Below are positions 7,002-10,814 of a DNA stretch of 10,814 bases, one piece after another. Under the pieces are notes generated by a model, which saw only the letters and a list, made by a program, of their open reading frames with translations, had not been told where the DNA came from and did not search any database. How positions within the stretch are numbered: the first letter of the stretch is position 1; each line of letters opens with the position of its first letter. Origin of the DNA: an uncultured Amylibacter sp. (GTDB lineage: Bacteria; Pseudomonadota; Alphaproteobacteria; Rhodobacterales; Rhodobacteraceae); NCBI GenBank assembly GCA_937944065.1, contig CALDZS010000187.1, positions 1 through 10,814 on the forward strand. Direction: 5' to 3'. Position numbers and translations under genes: made by a program.

Positions 7002-8816
7002 TTAGGGAATTAGAAACCAAAATGCCGCGCGGCGGATAAAGGCAAAGTCATAGTCATTGCCCGCGGTCATCGCCGTCGACGACATCGGATTTCCAGAGCC
7101 ATCCAGATAACTGCTATCCCAATTAAGGTTGCCGCTGGCCGCAGCACTAAAACGCAATTCAAGCTGTGTACCGTGTGCAGAACGACTGAAATTCGTATTG
7201 GCTACGAAGTAATTGTTCGCGATATCAGATATATGTACGGCACCGTAAATGTCGGGGCATTGGATCGGTCGGAACCCATAAGTTGCGGAATTATGCGCGC
7301 TTAACGTACCAGAATAACTGCGACGTTCGATAATCTTTGGCCCCAGAAGGTTTCGTTTGCTATTAAAAATGTTCAGGGTTTGACCCGCGGTCACTAAATT
7401 TGCCTCGGTCGCGGTATCAAAAACGGTTTGCACAACCGCGCCTGTGCTGTTGCCAAAATAAAGCGTCTTTTGATTATGCACGATGCCTGTCCCATTGCGC
7501 ACAGGGTTTGAAAGCGTTCGAATACGCAAATGCAGCCCTTGATCAGACACGCCGCACTGGGTCGTTGTGGTGGTTGCGGTCAGCCCGTTATCGGGCAAAA
7601 CGGCGGTGCCAATAACCAGCGCATCGCCAGTGTAAAACAACCCAGTCAGGCCATTATCTTCGCACCGCAACAGGTGGATATAACTGGGATTGGAACAGGC
7701 CCAACGTACACCCTCGCCCAGATTTGCATAGCTGTGAATAAACTGCGCGTTCAGCTGACCGTTCGCCCCCATGTTCAGACCATGACGTCCATTTGCATGG
7801 GTCTTGATGGTACCGTTGAATTGCGATGATCCCACCACGCTTGCGTTGATACCATCGCGACCCGCCCCGCTGATCTCGATTTGGCCAGTCAATACGATGT
7901 CGTTATCAGTGCCCAGCAATGCAATCCCGTCTTGGGCTGCATCCAAAACCTGCACTGTGCCGATTTCAAATCCGGATACATCCGTTACTACGACTCCATC
8001 CACATCGGAAAAGGTTTGCTGCGTTTTATTTGCATCCAAGGTCACGTTTCGAATGCGACCGTTTAAAACAGTGCCAGTAGCGACTGAAACATCAAGCAAC
8101 GGTATATTCGCACCGGGGGTTAATTTGATCCGTGATCCGAAAAAACCCGCGCCGTCATCCACCCGTTGCGACGGAATTTGACCGGAAATTTGTTTGCCGC
8201 AGTGACGGCCACCAGCGCTGTTAGTGTCACCCACGAACACAATGCCATTACTGACATATTCACGCCCCTGTAAAATCACGCTTGCACCCGTCGCCGACTG
8301 ATCCAAGGCTTGTTGAACGGCATCCGCAGTTTCGCCCCACCATTCAGGATGCACGCGAGACCCATTGCTGAGCATTACCGATCCTGTTCCGGTCAAATCA
8401 AACAATTGGACCAACCCTGCTTTGGGATTGGGCATGGTCATCACTACACCGTCAGCGATTTTAAGTTGACCACCGGCAAAGGTAATCGCGCGCGTCAATG
8501 CAAGCGATTGATCAACAAGGTAGGTGCCCTGTTCTAGGACAATTCGTTCGCCTGCAGCATCTGCCGCCAACAAGGCCGCAACCGCAGAATTGATACCGTC
8601 TGAAAAGGCGTCAAACGGGTTATCCGCACCGCCGCCCGTTCCAATGGCTGCCAGCTCGGCATCGGTGACGAAATTGCGATCTGTAACGGGCGCAATATCC
8701 GCGGCATCCAACACAACATCGCCAGTTTTTTCGTTCACAGAGTTCACCAAACTGCGGCCAGATCCGCTGGCGCCAAACGTGATGAAATTTGGACGTTTAT
8801 AGAGTTCAAAGAGCAT
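7002..8816 (-). CDS. Right-handed beta-helix spike/fibre-like protein inserted between g8 and g9
   Basis: This 604 aa gene is not part of the canonical RcGTA order. Residues 1-20 are a short aromatic N-terminus (MLFELYKRPNFITFG). Residues 24-60 hold a phage tail-fibre type segment (SVNEKTGDVVLDAADI followed by TDAELAAIG), which often links spikes to virions. Residues 64-172 resemble the head of pectate-lyase-like spikes, including VHPEWWGETADAVQQALD (155-172). About 175-400 is a run of short beta-strand coils (NVTLDANK, then DAAQDGIALLG, GAGRDGINAS, HANGRHGLNMG, DNGLTGLFY), the look of a parallel beta-helix. The rest is a beta-rich C-terminal domain ending FWFLIP. There is no signal peptide. 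An AAGGA site sits 6 bases before the ATG. It probably binds or cuts surface polysaccharide as a particle appendage; the enzyme or attachment role is inference, and no catalytic set can be named. Confidence 0.85.
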   Translation of the reverse strand: MLFELYKRPNFITFGASGSGRSLVNSVNEKTGDVVLDAADIAPVTDRNFVTDAELAAIGTGGGADNPFDAFSDGINSAVAALLAADAAGERIVLEQGTYLVDQSLALTRAITFAGGQLKIADGVVMTMPNPKAGLVQLFDLTGTGSVMLSNGSRVHPEWWGETADAVQQALDQSATGASVILQGREYVSNGIVFVGDTNSAGGRHCGKQISGQIPSQRVDDGAGFFGSRIKLTPGANIPLLDVSVATGTVLNGRIRNVTLDANKTQQTFSDVDGVVVTDVSGFEIGTVQVLDAAQDGIALLGTDNDIVLTGQIEISGAGRDGINASVVGSSQFNGTIKTHANGRHGLNMGANGQLNAQFIHSYANLGEGVRWACSNPSYIHLLRCEDNGLTGLFYTGDALVIGTAVLPDNGLTATTTTTQCGVSDQGLHLRIRTLSNPVRNGTGIVHNQKTLYFGNSTGAVVQTVFDTATEANLVTAGQTLNIFNSKRNLLGPKIIERRSYSGTLSAHNSATYGFRPIQCPDIYGAVHISDIANNYFVANTNFSRSAHGTQLELRFSAAASGNLNWDSSYLDGSGNPMSSTAMTAGNDYDFAFIRRAAFWFLIP

Positions 8817-8822
8817 TTGGTT

Positions 8823-8827
8823 TCCTT
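8823..8827 (-). promoter_or_regulatory. Ribosome binding site of the beta-helix gene
   Basis: AAGGA on the minus strand, 6 bases before the ATG at 8814-8816 and directly after the g8 stop. It shows that the inserted gene is set up to be translated as a normal member of the operon. Confidence 0.65.
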
Positions 8828-9238
8828 TTAGCTCGCGTCAATATAGGCGCGGAATGTCAGATCAACTTGGCGGCGTTCTGCAACGGGCCCGCGTACGGCG
8901 CGTGCCGCACGAAACGACAGATCAACCAGATTGGCAGAGGCAAGCGTCACAATGTTTGGCATCAGGGCTGCGCAAACAGCCGCAGCCGTTTCTTTCGCAG
9001 ACAAAAACCCGGAACGTGTTGAATACACACTGATACGGAAATCATGGACGGCCGCGTCTGATGTCTTTGTGGATCGATCGATGACACGGTCCTCGCCAAA
9101 GAGCACGTATATTTCAGGCAGTTCGCCCGTAGGCGGCGCATCAAACACATTGCCGCCGACCAAGGCTGTTAAGGCCGCATCATTGGACAATACCGCGAAA
9201 ACAGCAGTTTGTAATTCGGCAGAGGCAAGCACATTCAT
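8828..9238 (-). CDS. g8: GTA tail terminator protein g8 (DUF3168 family)
   Basis: The 136 aa protein belongs to the DUF3168 family, the tail terminator ring that stops tube growth and joins the tail to the neck. The N-terminus (NVLASAELQTAVFAVLSND) and the VFDAPPTGELPEIYVLFG segment around residues 30-48 are diagnostic, followed by HDFRISVYS and the C-terminal RQVDLTFRAYID. The ATG overlaps the g7 stop as ATGA. Downstream the next gene is the beta-helix protein and not g9, which is the atypical feature of this joint. The protein itself has the usual length and no defects. Confidence 0.93.
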   Translation of the reverse strand: MNVLASAELQTAVFAVLSNDAALTALVGGNVFDAPPTGELPEIYVLFGEDRVIDRSTKTSDAAVHDFRISVYSTRSGFLSAKETAAAVCAALMPNIVTLASANLVDLSFRAARAVRGPVAERRQVDLTFRAYIDAS

Positions 9239-9576
9239 GACAATTTTTCCTCTCTGGTCGCGCAGTTCAAAAATCGCCCAAACCGATCAAAATCGGAAAC
9301 GGCATCGATTACAAAGACCCTCGTACCTTCGCGAAACCGTTGATCTGGTCTGGGTCGCATGGAGCTGCTAACAGGTGCAGAACGCACAGTGATCATGTGG
9401 CGAACCTCTGACAGATCACCACCAGCAACCGTGCGTTCACGTCCAGAGCCAGCGCTGATATCGGCCCAAAGGTTGCCAACGGAAATCCAGCTGGTGGCGT
9501 AACCGCCTGCCCCATCAGAGCTGCGCAACTTCTTTTCCAAAACAAGTTTTCGATTTAGTGAGATTGGCACATCCAT
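9235..9576 (-). CDS. g7: GTA head closure / head-tail joining protein g7
   Basis: The 113 aa protein fits the SPP1-type phage head-tail joining family that closes the connector under the adaptor ring. The pattern is an N-terminal strand (LNRKLVLEKKL), a GGYATSWISVGNLWADIS block at about residues 24-41, a central REGTRVFVIDAVSDFD near residue 85 and a C-terminal CATREEKLS. A GGGAG-like site lies inside the end of g6, and the ATG is 3 bases after the g6 stop. The stop overlaps the g8 start. Sequence is moderately diverged, as is usual for this family, but position and length fit. Confidence 0.9.
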   Translation of the reverse strand: MDVPISLNRKLVLEKKLRSSDGAGGYATSWISVGNLWADISAGSGRERTVAGGDLSEVRHMITVRSAPVSSSMRPRPDQRFREGTRVFVIDAVSDFDRFGRFLNCATREEKLS

Positions 9577-9579
9577 AGT

Positions 9580-10173
9580 CTACACTCCCTTAAACAAGCG
9601 CACGGGGCGGTGACGTTCGATTAGGGATTGCACCACCATCGGCAGCGGTGTGTTTGCATCAAAACTGCCAGCGCGGTTTTCGTAGAAATGCGCGGCGAGC
9701 ACTAAAACTGCGTGATGTAGATCGGATGGCACATCATCCCATGCGGGGCCGAAACCTGCCCCGAACGTGATCAAAACCGATTGGCCTTTTGCAATGCTTG
9801 GAAAACAGGTTCCTGTTGCCTGCAAGCGCGGCGACAAACTGTCTGGGATCAGTTGGAACGCGTCACCATTTAAGGCTGACTTCGAACCATCAGATAAGAT
9901 GCGCTCGATCATGTTAACCTCTGTCACTGGGCGGACGGGGAAATTTATTCGATCTTGCGTTGGCCATGCGGCGACTTCCAAAGCAAAGTTTCGCGCCACC
10001 AAGACAATCCCAATCTTGCCTTCGATCACAGAAATTGCGGTGCGCAAATAGGTCTCTACCAACCCGTCTTGCAGATCATCTTCGGCAAAGCCTGATCCAA
10101 GTCGCAAGTGATCTTTTAGGGATTGGATAGGCAGCAGTTCTGCCCCGATACTGGTCAGTTCGCTCAATAACAT
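9580..10173 (-). CDS. g6: GTA head-tail adaptor protein g6
   Basis: The 197 aa protein is the connector/adaptor type (phage QLRG or phiE125 gp8-like) that docks on the portal. Features are the helical N-terminal half with QSLKDHLRLGSGFAEDDL (residues 17-34), then AISVIEGKIGIVL, and the C-terminal half with VLVLAAHFYENRAG, a helix-rich block typical of the family. The ATG is preceded by CGGAG at 10181-10185, 7 bases away. It is the first gene after the hairpin region, so its mRNA level may be set by read-through there. It ends 3 bases before g7. Length is normal. Confidence 0.92.
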   Translation of the reverse strand: MLLSELTSIGAELLPIQSLKDHLRLGSGFAEDDLQDGLVETYLRTAISVIEGKIGIVLVARNFALEVAAWPTQDRINFPVRPVTEVNMIERILSDGSKSALNGDAFQLIPDSLSPRLQATGTCFPSIAKGQSVLITFGAGFGPAWDDVPSDLHHAVLVLAAHFYENRAGSFDANTPLPMVVQSLIERHRPVRLFKGV

Positions 10174-10258
10174 TAATTATCTCCGGATGGAAAAGGTGGG
10201 CACCACTCAGCCCATACGGACGGAGGGGAGCAGCTGATAGGCTTGGGTGATGCCCGAT

Positions 10259-10291
10259 GGGGCGCGCGCAAAGGGACAGCGATTGCGCCCC
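10259..10291 (-). other. Imperfect GC-rich hairpin downstream of g5
   Basis: GGGGCGC at 10259-10265 pairs with GCGCCCC at 10285-10291 around a 19-base loop; an alternative fold pairs GCGCAA with TTGCGC plus outer G-C pairs. It lies 6 bases from the stronger hairpin at 10298-10321. It may support termination, stabilise the mRNA, or be chance in a GC-rich gap. Confidence 0.4.
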
Positions 10292-10297
10292 AGCAAA

Positions 10298-10321
10298 GAC
10301 CCGCACACATTGGTGCGGGTC
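10298..10321 (-). terminator. Perfect 9-bp hairpin after the capsid gene; possible weak terminator or mRNA stabiliser
   Basis: GACCCGCAC at 10298-10306 and GTGCGGGTC at 10313-10321 are exact inverse complements around the 6-base loop ACATTG. The hairpin lies 11 bases after the g5 stop at 10333-10335. On the minus strand it is followed by only three T residues (TTTGCTGG), so a strong intrinsic terminator is unlikely. Read as a partial attenuator or as an RNA end protector, it would favour capsid mRNA over the distal genes. The structure is seen directly; the role is inferred. Confidence 0.55.
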
Positions 10322-10332
10322 CTATCTTGGTA

Positions 10333-10814
10333 CTAGCTGACTGCGAATTTCAGCAACTTGATTGCGGCAAAATCACTGACATCGCCACCAACACGCTTCG
10401 TAGCATAGAACAGCACGTGCGGTTTTGCGCTGAACGGATCACGCAAGATGCGCAGATCTGGGCGTTCAGCCACAGTATAACCTGCGTTAAAGTCGCCAAA
10501 GGCAATCGCAGTCGCATCAGATGCAATGTCGGGCATATCCTCGGAAATTAGCACCGGGTAACCCATCAGGCGGGCGGGTTCACCAGCCGCCAATCCATCA
10601 GACCACAAAAAGCGGCCATCATTGTCTTTCATCTTGCGCACAGCACCCGCGGTTTTCGAATTCATCACAAAAGACGCATTGGCGCGGTAACGTGCGCCCA
10701 AAGCATAGACCAGATCAACGATCGCGTCCGCCGCGTCCGCAGTCGCAAAATCGCCATCTTGACCTGACGCCACGTACCCAAGATCACCCCAGGCCCAGCT
10801 ATCATTCTGGACGG
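10333..10814 (-). CDS. g5: GTA major capsid protein g5, HK97 fold (partial, N-terminus beyond right edge)
   Basis: The frame is open from the right edge to the TAG at 10333-10335, giving about 159 C-terminal residues; the full protein in this family is near 400 aa. The visible start, DSWAWGDLGYVASGQDGDF, is not a true gene start but the middle of the capsid protein, so the GTG at 10773 must not be used. Further markers are the ASFVMNSKT block, RKMKDNDGRFLW, GYPVLISEDMPD and the C-terminal GGDVSDFAAIKLLKFAVS, all standard for HK97-type capsids, covering the P and A domains. The capsid is the most abundant particle protein, and a hairpin region follows its gene. No defect is seen in the part present. 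Confidence 0.96.
   Translation of the reverse strand, partial: VQNDSWAWGDLGYVASGQDGDFATADAADAIVDLVYALGARYRANASFVMNSKTAGAVRKMKDNDGRFLWSDGLAAGEPARLMGYPVLISEDMPDIASDATAIAFGDFNAGYTVAERPDLRILRDPFSAKPHVLFYATKRVGGDVSDFAAIKLLKFAVS

Larger units (their letters stand above)
10174..10332. other. Intergenic region between g5 and g6, with two hairpins
   Basis: This 159 bp gap is the longest non-coding stretch in the window. Besides the hairpins described separately it holds only the g6 ribosome binding site. No convincing small gene is seen; the longest frame crossing it has no family look. No clear -35/-10 pair was recognised. Phage structural operons often carry a gap or attenuator after the capsid gene. 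Confidence 0.8.

Noticed and set aside
7002..8816. Beta-helix protein as a host pectate lyase or secreted enzyme
   Set aside because: There is no signal peptide, the N-terminus is tail-fibre-like, and the gene is tightly packed within a virion operon; a particle spike is more likely, though enzymatic activity is not excluded.
10076..10306. Minus-strand frame of 76 codons covering the g5-g6 gap
   Set aside because: Its translation has no recognisable features, it overlaps g6 by almost 100 bases and begins within the hairpin; the g6 start has a good Shine-Dalgarno site.
10771..10773. GTG at 10773 as the start of the capsid gene
   Set aside because: The frame continues upstream to the window edge with typical capsid sequence (DSWAWGDLGY), so this is an internal valine codon.

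Overview
The window is most of the structural gene cluster of a gene transfer agent (GTA) of the Rhodobacter capsulatus RcGTA type, all read from the minus strand. GTAs are domesticated, phage-like particles that package random host DNA. The order (right to left) is capsid, head-tail adaptor, head closure, tail terminator, tail tube, two tail assembly chaperones, a short tape measure, distal tail protein, cysteine-bearing hub, NlpC/P60 peptidase and a giant TIM-barrel tail-tip protein. This order and these sizes are characteristic of the alphaproteobacterial GTA cluster and not of a typical prophage. The very short tape measure (220 aa) and the g12-g15 baseplate set are the strongest markers. 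The host is most likely a marine Rhodobacterales (roseobacter-group) bacterium of moderate GC (around half by eye); this is inferred from the cluster type, and the species cannot be told.

Layout from the right edge, in transcription order: C-terminal part of the major capsid protein g5 (runs off the right edge); a gap of about 160 bp with two hairpins; g6, g7 and g8, with stop/start overlap between g7 and g8; an extra 604-codon gene for a right-handed beta-helix, spike-like protein; g9; g10 and g10.1, each overlapping its predecessor; g11; g12, g13 and g14, with overlapping stop/start signals at both joints; and g15, open from its ATG to the left edge, where roughly its last 180 codons are missing. 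No gene is found on the plus strand, and no tRNA, insertion sequence, CRISPR array or integrase is seen.

The genes appear to form one operon. Most joints are 1-4 base overlaps or gaps under 30 bp, each start has a recognisable Shine-Dalgarno site or a coupled stop, and no promoter is evident inside. Together g5-g8 build the capsid wall and neck, g9-g11 the tail tube and its length control, and g12-g15 the baseplate that crosses the envelope. All complete genes are intact, which argues for a maintained and not a decaying element.

The most unusual point is the beta-helix gene between g8 and g9. This place has no counterpart in the canonical RcGTA cluster as I know it, where the head spike genes (ghsA/ghsB) lie at a different locus. 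It is a candidate particle-borne receptor or polysaccharide-binding spike built into the structural operon.
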